A stretch of 64,000 nucleotides of DNA, taken from positions 1,426,001-1,490,000 of the forward strand of contig NZ_JAUQUB010000001.1 of assembly GCF_030580675.1 (NCBI RefSeq). Direction: 5' to 3'. The notes under the pieces are model-generated. The model saw only the letters and a list, made by a program, of their open reading frames with translations, had not been told where the DNA came from and did no database searches. The position numbers and the translations under genes are program-made. This DNA is from Antiquaquibacter soli. GTDB taxonomy: Bacteria > Actinomycetota > Actinomycetes > Actinomycetales > Microbacteriaceae. Of the stretch, positions 6,258 through 14,164 are shown piece by piece (position 1 is the stretch's first letter; every line of letters begins with the position of its first letter).

Positions 6258-8918
6258 TCAGTGCGCGGCGGCGTCCCAGTTCGGGCCTGTGCCCACCTGC
6301 ACCTCGAGGGGCACGGTCAGGTCGGCAGCCGTGCCCATCCGGTGTCGCACGATCTCCGTGAGGGCGTCGAGCTCGCCGGGGGCCACCTCGAAGACGAGTT
6401 CGTCGTGCACCTGCAGGAGCATCCGCGACTCCATGCCGTCGATGTCGGCGGCGATCGTCAGCATGGCGCGCTTGATGATGTCGGCAGCCGAGCCCTGAAT
6501 CGGCGAGTTGAGCGCCTGGCGCTGGGCGTTCTCGCGGAGGACGCGGTTGGACGAGTGCAGGTCGCCGAAGGGACGACGTCGTCCGAAGATCGTCGTCGTG
6601 TAGCCGTCGACCTTCGCCTGCTCGACCACGTCGCGCAAGTAGTCACGGACAGCCCCGAAGCGGGCGAAGTAGTCCGCCATGAGCTCCTTGGCCTCGCTCG
6701 TCTCGATGCGCAGCTGCTTGCTCAGCCCGAACGCGCTGAGCCCGTAGGCGAGGCCGTACGACATGGCCTTGACCTTCGTGCGCATCGTCGGCGTGACGTC
6801 CTCGGGTGCGACCGAGAAGATCCGGGCGCCCACGAAACGGTGCAGGTCCTCCCCCTCGTTGAAGGCCTCGATGAGGCCCGGGTCGCCTGAGAGGTGCGCC
6901 ATGATGCGCATCTCGATCTGCGAGTAGTCCGCGGTGAGGAGCGTCTCGAAGCCGGGGCTGGGCTCGAACGCCGACCGGATGCGTCGGCCGATCTCTGTCT
7001 TGATCGGCACGTTCTGGAGGTTTGGATCGTTGGAGGCGATGCGGCCCGTGGCCGAGCCGGCCTGCTCGTAGGTGGTGTGGACCCGGCCCGTCGCATCAAC
7101 CGCCTTGTCGATCGACGCGATGATCTGCATGAGCTTCGTCGCATCACGATGCTGGAGGAGCAGATCGAGGAACGGGTGGGGGTTCTGCTCCTGGAGGTCG
7201 GCGAGGCTCGCGGCATCCGTCGAGAACCCGGTCTTGTTCGACCGGGTCTTGGGCATCCCGAGCTGATCGAAGAGCACCTCCTGCAGCTGCTTGGGGCTCC
7301 CCAGATTGATCTCGCGACCGATTTCAGCGAAAGCACGTGAGGCGACCTCCGCGGCCGTCTGCCCCAGCTGGCTCGTCAGGTCGCCGAGGATCCCACTGTT
7401 GACGGTGATACCGGTCCGCTCCATCCCGGCCAGCACGGGGACGAGCGGAAGCTCGATGTCGTCCAGAACGCTCCGCGAGCCAGCGTCGAGCTTATCGGCG
7501 AGGTACTCGGCGATGCGCAGGACGTACCACGCTTCGGTCGCGGGACTCGCGCCCTCGTTCTCGGGGACGAGCTGGTTGGGGTCGGACACCTGCAGGGTCT
7601 CGCCGAGGTAGTCGTAGACCTGGGACTCGAGGCTCTCGGGCTTCGCTCCCGGACGGAGCAGCCAGGCGCCCAGGACGGTGTCGAACGCGATGCCGCCGAG
7701 CGGGATGCCCGCCGACGCGAGCGCCTTGAGCTGGGCCTTCGAGCCGTAGAGGTATTTGGGGGCGTCGCTCGCGAGCCACGCCTCGAGCGCGGCGTAGTCC
7801 GGTCGGCCCGCCGCCCACGGCACGAATGCAGTCTCGCTCAGCGAGGCCAGCCCGAAGCCGGTCACCTCCCCGCCCTGCGTGGCGACGCGGAGGCCCAGCG
7901 GTTTCGTGCCGTCCGCGGACTGCGTCCGGATCCACTTCGCGAGCTCCTCGTCGATCATCGTGTGGATGACCGGGATGTCGTGCCCCGTGGGCGTGTCGGC
8001 GACGGCCGCGGGGGCATCCCCACGCTCCGCCGCGGCGATCTTGAGCACTCGCTCGAGGAGCGTCTTGAACTGGAGCTTGTCGAAGACGTCGCGCACCGCG
8101 CGCTCGTCGATCGGGCGCCGGGCGAGGTCTGCGGGGCCGACGGGAAGCTCGACGTCGGTCACCAGCCGGTTGAGCCGGCGGTTGCGGATGGCCCGATCCT
8201 TCTGATCGCGCAGGTTCTGCCCGACCACCCCGGTGATCTCGTCGGCGTGCTCGAGGATGCCGTCGAGGCTGCCGTACTGCTTGAGCCACTTGACCGCGGT
8301 CTTCTCCCCCACCTTGTCGACGCCGATGAGGTTGTCGGATGTCTCGCCCACGAGCGCCGCAATGTCGGGGTACTGCTCCGGCTCGATGCCGTAGCGCTCG
8401 ACCACCGCGTCGCGGTCGTACCGCTTGAGCTCGGAGACGCCACGGGCGTTGGGGTACAACAGGGTCACGCCGGGCTGCACGAGCTGGATCGTGTCGCGGT
8501 CGCCGGAGACGACGAGGACGTTGAAGCCCTCCGCCGCCCCGCGGGTCGCGAGGGTCGCGAGGATGTCGTCGGCCTCGAAGTCCTCCTTGCTGAGCGTCTG
8601 CACACCCATGGCCTTGAGCGCCTCCTCGAGCAGGGGCACCTGGCCGACGAACTCCGGCGGGGTCTCGCCGCGCGTGCCCTTGTACTCCGCGTACTCGCGG
8701 GTGCGGAACGAGTAGCGGGAGATGTCGAACGCGACGGCGAGGTGCGTCGGCTTCTCGTTCTGAAGCAGCAGGATGAGCATCGACAGGAAGCCGTGGATGG
8801 CGTTCGTGTGCTGCCCGTCGCGGTTGACGAAGCTGTCGACCGGGAGGGCGTAGAAGGCCCGGAACGCGAGCGAGTGGCCGTCGACGACGAGGAGGGTAGG
8901 CTTTTCGGAGTCCGACAC
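6258..8918 (-). CDS. polA: DNA polymerase I
   Basis: 886 residues from GTG 8918 (VSDSEKPTLLVVDGHSLAFR). Three regions are visible: an N-terminal 5'-3' nuclease (residues about 1-300, with FEADDILATLA and VVSGDRDTIQLV), a middle 3'-5' exonuclease-like region, and the polymerase with motif A LTADYSQIEMRIMAHL, the O-helix region AMSYGLAYGLSAFGLSKQL and motif C QVHDELVFEV. The exonuclease DxE and LKYD motifs of E. coli Pol I are replaced (LGLRVATQGG, YGSKAQLKAL), so proofreading is probably lost, as in mycobacterial and Thermus enzymes. It repairs DNA and processes Okazaki fragments. An upstream in-frame start would add about 24 non-conserved residues. A TANNNT box 7 bases before the GTG suggests leaderless translation. 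Confidence 0.96.
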   Translation of the reverse strand: MSDSEKPTLLVVDGHSLAFRAFYALPVDSFVNRDGQHTNAIHGFLSMLILLLQNEKPTHLAVAFDISRYSFRTREYAEYKGTRGETPPEFVGQVPLLEEALKAMGVQTLSKEDFEADDILATLATRGAAEGFNVLVVSGDRDTIQLVQPGVTLLYPNARGVSELKRYDRDAVVERYGIEPEQYPDIAALVGETSDNLIGVDKVGEKTAVKWLKQYGSLDGILEHADEITGVVGQNLRDQKDRAIRNRRLNRLVTDVELPVGPADLARRPIDERAVRDVFDKLQFKTLLERVLKIAAAERGDAPAAVADTPTGHDIPVIHTMIDEELAKWIRTQSADGTKPLGLRVATQGGEVTGFGLASLSETAFVPWAAGRPDYAALEAWLASDAPKYLYGSKAQLKALASAGIPLGGIAFDTVLGAWLLRPGAKPESLESQVYDYLGETLQVSDPNQLVPENEGASPATEAWYVLRIAEYLADKLDAGSRSVLDDIELPLVPVLAGMERTGITVNSGILGDLTSQLGQTAAEVASRAFAEIGREINLGSPKQLQEVLFDQLGMPKTRSNKTGFSTDAASLADLQEQNPHPFLDLLLQHRDATKLMQIIASIDKAVDATGRVHTTYEQAGSATGRIASNDPNLQNVPIKTEIGRRIRSAFEPSPGFETLLTADYSQIEMRIMAHLSGDPGLIEAFNEGEDLHRFVGARIFSVAPEDVTPTMRTKVKAMSYGLAYGLSAFGLSKQLRIETSEAKELMADYFARFGAVRDYLRDVVEQAKVDGYTTTIFGRRRPFGDLHSSNRVLRENAQRQALNSPIQGSAADIIKRAMLTIAADIDGMESRMLLQVHDELVFEVAPGELDALTEIVRHRMGTAADLTVPLEVQVGTGPNWDAAAH

Positions 8919-8925
8919 GCCTGCC

Positions 8926-8931
8926 AGCCTA
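8926..8931 (-). promoter_or_regulatory. Candidate -10 box of polA (leaderless arrangement)
   Basis: TAGGCT fits the actinobacterial -10 pattern TANNNT and ends 7 bases before the polA GTG, so transcription would start at about the first base of the start codon. No Shine-Dalgarno sequence or convincing -35 is seen. The 52-base gap to the divergent thioesterase gene must hold both promoters. Confidence 0.4.
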
Positions 8932-8970
8932 GCTGCGGCGACCGACAGCGAATCAGACGACGAGGATGCG

Positions 8971-9402
8971 ATGCTGAAGCTGCCCGACAACCTTGACCCC
9001 GAGCTCTACCAGCGCCTCGTGGACACGAACGGCGGGGAGTTGACGACCAAGATGGGCGTCGAGTACCTCGAGCTGTCCGCTGAGCACTCGGTGGCGCGGA
9101 TGCCCGTCGAGGGCAATCGGCAGGTGGTCGGCATCCTGCACGGCGGCGCGCACGTCGTGCTCGGGGAGTCGCTCGGCTCCATCTCCTCGGCCATCCACGC
9201 CGGCCCCGGTCGCGTCGCGATGGGCATCGAGATCAACGCGACGCACAGCCGGTCGATCTCCGAGGGGTGGGTGGTCGCGACGTGTGACGCCCTCGTTCTC
9301 GGCCGCACGCTCGCCACCCACGAGATCGTCGTGCGCGACGAAGAGGGCAGGCGCCTCTCGACGGTGCGGATGACGAACATCCTGCGCGACCGACAGGGCT
9401 AG
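8971..9402 (+). CDS. Hotdog-fold thioesterase (PaaI/YdiI-like)
   Basis: A 143-residue single hotdog domain. The family motif is seen in GILHGGAHVVLGESLGS (residues about 53-69), where the helix-starting HGG and the following acidic Glu are the usual active-site elements of PaaI/MenI/EntH-type acyl-CoA thioesterases. The central strand pattern GIEINATHSRSISEGWVVATCDAL also fits. It would hydrolyse an acyl- or aroyl-CoA thioester in the cytoplasm. A GAGG site lies 5 bases before the ATG. It is divergent from polA and ends 4 bases before the convergent response regulator, so context does not fix the substrate. Confidence 0.88.
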   Translation: MLKLPDNLDPELYQRLVDTNGGELTTKMGVEYLELSAEHSVARMPVEGNRQVVGILHGGAHVVLGESLGSISSAIHAGPGRVAMGIEINATHSRSISEGWVVATCDALVLGRTLATHEIVVRDEEGRRLSTVRMTNILRDRQG

Positions 9403-9406
9403 GGCG

Positions 9407-10012
9407 CTACTTCTTCGCGCTGAGCTGCTCGATGATCGCCTGAGCGACGTCGTGCATCGTGAGGCGGCGGTCCATGGACGCCTTCTGGATCCAGCGGAAC
9501 GCCTCGGGCTCGGTGAGGCCCATCTTCTCGTTGAGCAGGCCCTTGGCCCGGTCGACGAGCTTGCGGGTCTCGAATCGCTCGACGAGGTCGGCGACCTCGG
9601 CCTCGAGCGTGATGATCTGGGTGTAGCGGCTGAGGGCGATCTCGATCGCGGGCAGCAGGTCGTTGGGTGTGAAGGGCTTCACGACATAGGCGAGGGCGCC
9701 CGCCTCGGACGCCCGCTCCACGAGCTCCTTCTGGCTGAACGCCGTGAGCAGCACGACCGGGGCGATGTGGTTCTTGCTGAGCCGCTCGGCCGCGGAGATG
9801 CCGTCCAGCTGGGGCATCTTGACGTCCATGATGACGAGATCGGGACGCAGCTCCGTGGCGAGGGCCACAGCGGACTCGCCGTCCGCCGCCTCGCCGACGA
9901 CCTCGTAGCCGTTGTCGCGGAGGATCTCCACGATGTCCATCCGGATCAGCGATTCGTCTTCGGCGACCACGACGCGCCGAGGCGTGGTGGGTGCGGCATC
10001 CTGGTCAGTCAC
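9407..10012 (-). CDS. pdtaR: ANTAR-domain response regulator (PdtaR type)
   Basis: 201 residues: a receiver domain (about 13-125) with phospho-acceptor Asp63 in VIMDVKMP, Thr90 and Lys112 of the switch, then an ANTAR RNA-binding domain (about 133-195, ERFETRKLVDRAKGLLNEKMG and AFRWIQKASMD). This layout matches actinobacterial PdtaR (Rv1626), which binds RNA hairpins to act on termination and is phosphorylated by the PdtaS kinase. No kinase gene is adjacent. The GTG start at 10012 has no Shine-Dalgarno sequence; a TANNNT box (TACCGT, 10029-10024) lies 11 bases before it, so the mRNA leader may be only a few bases long. Confidence 0.92.
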   Translation of the reverse strand: MTDQDAAPTTPRRVVVAEDESLIRMDIVEILRDNGYEVVGEAADGESAVALATELRPDLVIMDVKMPQLDGISAAERLSKNHIAPVVLLTAFSQKELVERASEAGALAYVVKPFTPNDLLPAIEIALSRYTQIITLEAEVADLVERFETRKLVDRAKGLLNEKMGLTEPEAFRWIQKASMDRRLTMHDVAQAIIEQLSAKK

Positions 10013-10043
10013 GGGAAAAGCCTACGGTATCTTGGGAGGCGTC

Positions 10044-10126
10044 GCCGGATTGGCGGAATGGCAGACGCAGGGCACTCAAAATGCTCCGCCCGGAAGGGTG
10101 TGTGGGTTCAAGTCCCACATCCGGCA
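10044..10126 (+). tRNA. tRNA-Leu (anticodon CAA)
   Basis: An 83-base cloverleaf with a 7-bp acceptor stem GCCGGAT/ATCCGGC, a D-arm with AATGGCAGACGC, an anticodon stem GGGCA/TGCTC around loop CTCAAAA (anticodon CAA, reading UUG), a long class II variable arm, and a T-arm TGTGGGTTCAAGTCCCACA. The discriminator base is A, as in leucine tRNAs. The CCA end is not encoded (CCG follows). It is divergent from pdtaR and followed 6 bases later by a strong terminator hairpin. Confidence 0.97.
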
Positions 10127-10131
10127 CCGAT

Positions 10132-10159
10132 GCAGGGACGCGTGGGGACGCGTCCCTGC
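10132..10159. terminator. Bidirectional terminator hairpin between tRNA-Leu and the HTH_42 gene
   Basis: Perfect 12-bp stem GCAGGGACGCGT (10132-10143) and ACGCGTCCCTGC (10148-10159) with a GGGG loop. It starts 6 bases after the tRNA and directly abuts the stop codon of the convergent gene (10160), so it can serve both. No long T-run follows on either side. Confidence 0.8.
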
Positions 10160-11236
10160 TCACCACTCCCCCAGGTCGACCCCTAGCCAGGCAGCGAGGT
10201 CGTCGACCTCCGCCCGCAGCATCTCCGTCTCCTCCTCGTCGAAGGAGAGGAACTCGTGCACGGCGTTGATGACCAGGCGCTCCGCGGTTCGGTCGACCTT
10301 GGCATCGAGCATCCCGACGAATCGGTCCCCCATCAGGATCGGGTGTGCGAAGTAGCCGAATCGGCGCTGAGGTTTCGGCTTGAACTGCTCGAGAACATAA
10401 TCGAACTCGAAGAGCTCCTTGAGGCGGGGACGGTCGAAGAGCATCCCGTCATACGGGTTCAGGAGCGCAACTCGGCCCCCGTCGTCGTGGTCGAGGGCGG
10501 CGACCGCCTCCGGGTCCACTCGGTACTTCTGCTTGAGGCCCTCGACCACCGCGGGCTCGCCCGCCTCGCCGACCGGCGTCCACGGCGACTTCTGCTTCGC
10601 GATACCGGCCGCGTGAAGTCGGCGCTCGTTCAGCAGGTGCTCCGCCTCCTCGTCCGAGTACTCGGGGAGGTCCGTGGGGTAGACGCGCTCCGCCAGGTCC
10701 CAGCGGCGGGTGCGTCCCTCGCGACCCACGACTGCGACCTCCCCCTGACGCTGAAGGAAGTCGAGCATGTGAACGACTTGGTTCGACCCGTACCACCCAT
10801 CGGGCGGGATGCTCACCTCCGCCGTATCGGGAATCTCCGAGGCCGTGAGCGGCCCCTCCGCCCGCAGGCGCGCCAGCACCTCGCCGCGGAACACGGCATT
10901 GGCTTTCAGCCACCGCCTCGAGCTCTCGCGAGTGGGCCAGCGTCGCATGGCCGGGCGCATGAGCGGAAGGAGGCTGAGCGGACGAAACGCCCCGTCGAAC
11001 TCGAAGAGCTGGTGATCCATCTCCACAGCCTTGGTCAGTTGCAGGCTCTCGAAGGACGAGCCGATGCGCGACCAGAGGATGGTGAGCTCCGCTGGCGCGA
11101 TCGTTGCCGTGGGGTCGATCTTGATGGCGCCGAGCTGCTCGGCGACGCCGACGACGTCGGATGGCCGATTCGCATCGAGGAGCTGAGCGCGCACCGCGAT
11201 GCGCCGGGCATCCTCGCGAGTGAGCACGTGGGTCAC
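10160..11236 (-). CDS. Winged-helix HTH_42 (YcaQ/AlkZ-like) DNA-binding protein
   Basis: 358 residues of the HTH_42 family, which includes the DNA glycosylases AlkZ and YcaQ that release interstrand crosslinks and alkylated bases. Family landmarks are the N-terminal LTREDARRIAVRAQLL, the strand AIKIDPTATIAPAELTILWSRIG and the C-terminal YDGMLFDRPRLKELFEFDYVLEQF and GYFAHPILMGDRFVGMLDAK. In characterised enzymes the first strand carries a catalytic QxD or QxQ motif; here the Gln position is Lys (KID), so normal glycosylase chemistry is uncertain. GTG start at 11236. It is convergent with tRNA-Leu and divergent from the surface-protein gene; no operon partner. Confidence 0.85.
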   Translation of the reverse strand: MTHVLTREDARRIAVRAQLLDANRPSDVVGVAEQLGAIKIDPTATIAPAELTILWSRIGSSFESLQLTKAVEMDHQLFEFDGAFRPLSLLPLMRPAMRRWPTRESSRRWLKANAVFRGEVLARLRAEGPLTASEIPDTAEVSIPPDGWYGSNQVVHMLDFLQRQGEVAVVGREGRTRRWDLAERVYPTDLPEYSDEEAEHLLNERRLHAAGIAKQKSPWTPVGEAGEPAVVEGLKQKYRVDPEAVAALDHDDGGRVALLNPYDGMLFDRPRLKELFEFDYVLEQFKPKPQRRFGYFAHPILMGDRFVGMLDAKVDRTAERLVINAVHEFLSFDEEETEMLRAEVDDLAAWLGVDLGEW

Positions 11237-11272
11237 CCGTTGAGGCTACTGCGCGACCGAGGGCGCGTGCAC

Positions 11273-11278
11273 GATAAT
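11273..11278 (+). promoter_or_regulatory. Candidate -10 box of the surface-protein gene (leaderless arrangement)
   Basis: GATAAT, five of six matches to TATAAT, ends 6 bases before the GTG at 11285, placing the expected transcription start on the start codon. No ribosome-binding site is present between them. Confidence 0.45.
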
Positions 11279-11284
11279 TGTGCT

Positions 11285-12271
11285 GTGCTCACGATTCGGT
11301 CCCTCGCTGTCCCGACATTGCTGGTAGCGGCTCTGACCTCGCTCGCCGTCCCTGTCTCAGCGGCCGCAGCGGATTCCGGAGCCCTCACGATCGTCAGTGC
11401 TCCGAGCACGATGTCGTATGGCACACCGTGGACGATCGGTGCTGTCGTCACGGGCGACGTCACAGTCGGCCAGTGGGCCACGGTGTCGGCCGAAGGAGTG
11501 GAAGATCAGTGGGCTCAGATCGTCGCGACACCGACAGGCGGTACTGACGTCGCCCTGCAGCTCACGCCCGAGTACACCCTTCCGATCGGGACGTGGAGTG
11601 TGCGGGTGAGCGTGCAGGGGACAGATGCGACCGGAGCCAGTGTAACGCTCGAATCGGCCAACTCGGTGCAAATCACCGTACTCGCCGTCACCGTCGATCC
11701 CGACGTTCGGGTCGAGAAGTCAGGCGACGCCGTAGTAGTCACCGCAGGAATCCCCGGTCTCATCCCGCACGTCGCCGATGCCGGCTCGTGGCTCATCTCG
11801 TTTGCCGTCGACGGCGAAGTGGTCGAATCGCTCTCGCGCGTCGGCCTCGAGACGGGACCGGTGACAGTCGAGTGGTACCCCACCCTCCCCGGTACGGAGT
11901 TCGAGCTCACCGTGGTCTGGCGGCCGCTCTCGTCGTCCGTCAGAGCCACCACCTACTCGACGACGTTCGTCTCCAGCGGGACTCCACCGAGCGCCGGCGC
12001 TGCGCCGACGTCCACACGCACACCCTCCCCCACCGCGAGCCCCGCCCCGACACCCAGCCCCAGGGCGACGGATGACGACGACGCGACGCTCGCGTCGAGT
12101 TCGGGCGACGCAGGGAACACAGGTCCGTTGATCGTGCTCCTCATTGCCCTCGCCGTTGTGCTGGGAGTGGCTCTCGCGGTCGTGCTGATCCTGCGACGGC
12201 GAGTTGCGAACGCTGCGCCCGACGATGATGCCGTCCGCGAGACGGAGCCGCCGCGCACTCCGCAGGGCTAG
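11285..12271 (+). CDS. Secreted, membrane-anchored surface protein of unknown function
   Basis: 328 residues from GTG 11285. Visible in order: a Sec signal peptide (about 1-30, hydrophobic core VPTLLVAALTSLAVPVSA), one or two beta-rich Ig-like regions (about 33-235, only hydrophobic and Thr/Val-rich strand patterns, no cysteines), a low-complexity Pro/Thr/Ser linker (about 235-270), a DDDD patch, a transmembrane helix (about 283-306, PLIVLLIALAVVLGVALAVVLIL), an RRR stop-transfer signal and a short acidic cytoplasmic tail. I do not recognise a family. The layout suggests a wall-spanning structural or sensory protein facing outward. A longer in-frame reading overlaps the divergent gene and is rejected because the signal peptide fixes the start. 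Confidence 0.75.
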   Translation: MLTIRSLAVPTLLVAALTSLAVPVSAAAADSGALTIVSAPSTMSYGTPWTIGAVVTGDVTVGQWATVSAEGVEDQWAQIVATPTGGTDVALQLTPEYTLPIGTWSVRVSVQGTDATGASVTLESANSVQITVLAVTVDPDVRVEKSGDAVVVTAGIPGLIPHVADAGSWLISFAVDGEVVESLSRVGLETGPVTVEWYPTLPGTEFELTVVWRPLSSSVRATTYSTTFVSSGTPPSAGAAPTSTRTPSPTASPAPTPSPRATDDDDATLASSSGDAGNTGPLIVLLIALAVVLGVALAVVLILRRRVANAAPDDDAVRETEPPRTPQG

Positions 12272-12329
12272 TCGCGGCGAGGGGCACGGTGACACCGTCG
12301 CCGGCCGGTGCGGCTGCGAAGATGGAGCG

Positions 12330-14111
12330 GTGCCCCGCCCCATCCAGGACTACGCCCTCATCGGCGACTGCCACACCGCCGCCCTCGTCGCCAGGGACGG
12401 CAGCATCGACTGGCTCTGCCTGCCGCGGTTCGACTCGGCGTCCACGTTCGGTGCGCTGCTCGGCGACGAGAGCCACGGCCACTGGAGCGTTGCGCCGGCC
12501 GGCGGCGGGGTGTGCACGTCGCGGCGGTATCGCGAGGGCACGTTCATCCTGGAGTCGCGGTGGGAGACTCCGAGCGGCGTCATCGAGGTGGTCGATCTGA
12601 TGCCCCACGGCGATCGCCGCGCGGATGTGGTGCGCCGCGTACGGGGAATCTCGGGCGAGGTCGCCGTCGAGCAGGTTCTCAGGGTCAGGTTCGACTACGC
12701 GGACTCGATCCCCTGGATGCGGCAGGTCCCCGAGCACGCCGAACCCGGACGCCACGCGCTGCTCGCCGTCGCGGGTCCGGACGCGGTCATCGTTCGCGGC
12801 CCCCGGCTGACAGCCGCCGACCATGTGCACCGCGGTGAGTTCGTCGTCCGTCAGGGAGAGGTGGTCGACATCGTGCTCACCTGGCATCCCGCGCACCGAC
12901 CGCCGCCGCCGGCGCTCGACGTCGATGCGCAGATCGCCGCGACCGAAACGTGGTGGCACGAGTGGGCGACCCACTTCGAGCCCACCGGTCGATACGACGA
13001 GCACGTCCTGCGGTCGCTGCTCGTGCTCCGCGCCCTCACCCACGAGGACACCGGGGGCATCGTCGCGGCTCCGACGACGAGCCTGCCCGAGCTCATCGGC
13101 GGCGAGCGGAACTGGGACTACCGCTATGTCTGGCTGCGGGATGCCGCACTCACCCTCGAGGCACTCATGACCCACGGCTACGAGCAGGAGGCCCAGGAGT
13201 GGCGCTCCTGGTTGCTCCGGGCCATCGCGGGCGACCCCGCGGACATGCAGATCATGTACGGCCTCGCGGGTGAGCGGCGTCTTGCCGAGTGGGAACTCGA
13301 TTCGCTTCCGGGCTACCGCGGCTCCACGCCCGTTCGCATCGGCAACGCCGCGTCGACCCAGTACCAGGGCGATGTGTTCGGCGAGGTCATGCGAGCCCTC
13401 GAGCAGGCCCGCGACCTCGGCGTCGCTGAGGACTCCTTCTCGTGGGCCCTGCAGGTCGCCCTTCTCGGTCGGTTGGAGGAGACGATGGATGACCCGGACC
13501 ACGGCATCTGGGAGATCCGCGGCCCCGAGCGCAAGTTCACCCACTCCCGCGTGATGATGTGGGCGGCCTTCGATAGCGGAATACGGGCGGTCGAGCGCTT
13601 CGGCTTCGAGGCCCCTGCCGAGCACTGGCGCCACTGCCGCGATCAGCTGCGGGAGGAGATCTGGGCCCACGGCTATGACGAAGGCCTCGGCTCATTCGTG
13701 CAGTCCTACGGCTCCCCCGCCGTCGACGCGTCGCTCCTCCAGATCGCTCAGGTGGGATTCGTCGCGGCGGACGATCCACGGATGCTCGGAACGGTCGCGC
13801 AGATCGAGCGCGAACTCATGCGTGACGGGCTGCTGATGCGATACCGCGCCGAATCCGGCGTTGACGGCTTGGAGGGCAGCGAGCATCCCTTCCTCGCGTG
13901 CTCGTTCTGGCTCGTCGAGCAGTACGCGCGCTCCGGTCGACTGGCGGATGCGGAGGCTCTCATGGATCGCCTGGTCGGCTTCGCCAACGACGTCGGCCTG
14001 CTGTCGGAGGAGGTCGACGTCGCGACCGGCGACCACATGGGAAACACTCCCCAGGCGCTGTCCCACCTCGCGCTCGTCCGTGCCGCAGACGCGATCGCTG
14101 CCTCGCGCTGA
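12330..14111 (+). CDS. Glycoside hydrolase family 15 protein (trehalase or glucoamylase)
   Basis: 593 residues from GTG 12330 (VPRPIQDYALIGDCHTAALVA), the usual N-terminus of bacterial GH15 enzymes. The N-terminal beta-sandwich (about 1-230) precedes the (alpha/alpha)6 barrel. Catalytic landmarks are NWDYRYVWLRDA, the general-acid Glu in DHGIWEIRGPERKFTHS and the general-base region LLSEEVDVATGDHMGNTPQALSH. Actinobacterial members of this clade are often alpha,alpha-trehalases; glucoamylase is the alternative. No signal peptide, so cytoplasmic, acting on stored trehalose or glycogen-derived oligosaccharides. It follows the surface-protein gene by 58 bases on the same strand and ends in a shared terminator before pyk. 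Confidence 0.92.
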   Translation: MPRPIQDYALIGDCHTAALVARDGSIDWLCLPRFDSASTFGALLGDESHGHWSVAPAGGGVCTSRRYREGTFILESRWETPSGVIEVVDLMPHGDRRADVVRRVRGISGEVAVEQVLRVRFDYADSIPWMRQVPEHAEPGRHALLAVAGPDAVIVRGPRLTAADHVHRGEFVVRQGEVVDIVLTWHPAHRPPPPALDVDAQIAATETWWHEWATHFEPTGRYDEHVLRSLLVLRALTHEDTGGIVAAPTTSLPELIGGERNWDYRYVWLRDAALTLEALMTHGYEQEAQEWRSWLLRAIAGDPADMQIMYGLAGERRLAEWELDSLPGYRGSTPVRIGNAASTQYQGDVFGEVMRALEQARDLGVAEDSFSWALQVALLGRLEETMDDPDHGIWEIRGPERKFTHSRVMMWAAFDSGIRAVERFGFEAPAEHWRHCRDQLREEIWAHGYDEGLGSFVQSYGSPAVDASLLQIAQVGFVAADDPRMLGTVAQIERELMRDGLLMRYRAESGVDGLEGSEHPFLACSFWLVEQYARSGRLADAEALMDRLVGFANDVGLLSEEVDVATGDHMGNTPQALSHLALVRAADAIAASR

Positions 14112-14117
14112 TACACG

Positions 14118-14149
14118 AGGGCCGGAGCATCCAGCGATGCCCCGGCCCT
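14118..14149. terminator. Bidirectional terminator between the GH15 gene and pyk
   Basis: Inverted repeat AGGGCCGG (14118-14125) and CCGGCCCT (14142-14149), extended inward after an A/C mismatch by GCAT/ATGC with a 6-base loop. It lies between the stops of two convergent genes (14111 and 14165). Confidence 0.75.
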
Positions 14150-14164
14150 GGTGATGCCCTACAG

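Noticed and set aside
10256-11284. A long plus-strand extension upstream of the surface-protein gene
   Set aside because: It is antisense to the HTH_42 gene, and the signal peptide and -10 box place the real start at 11285.
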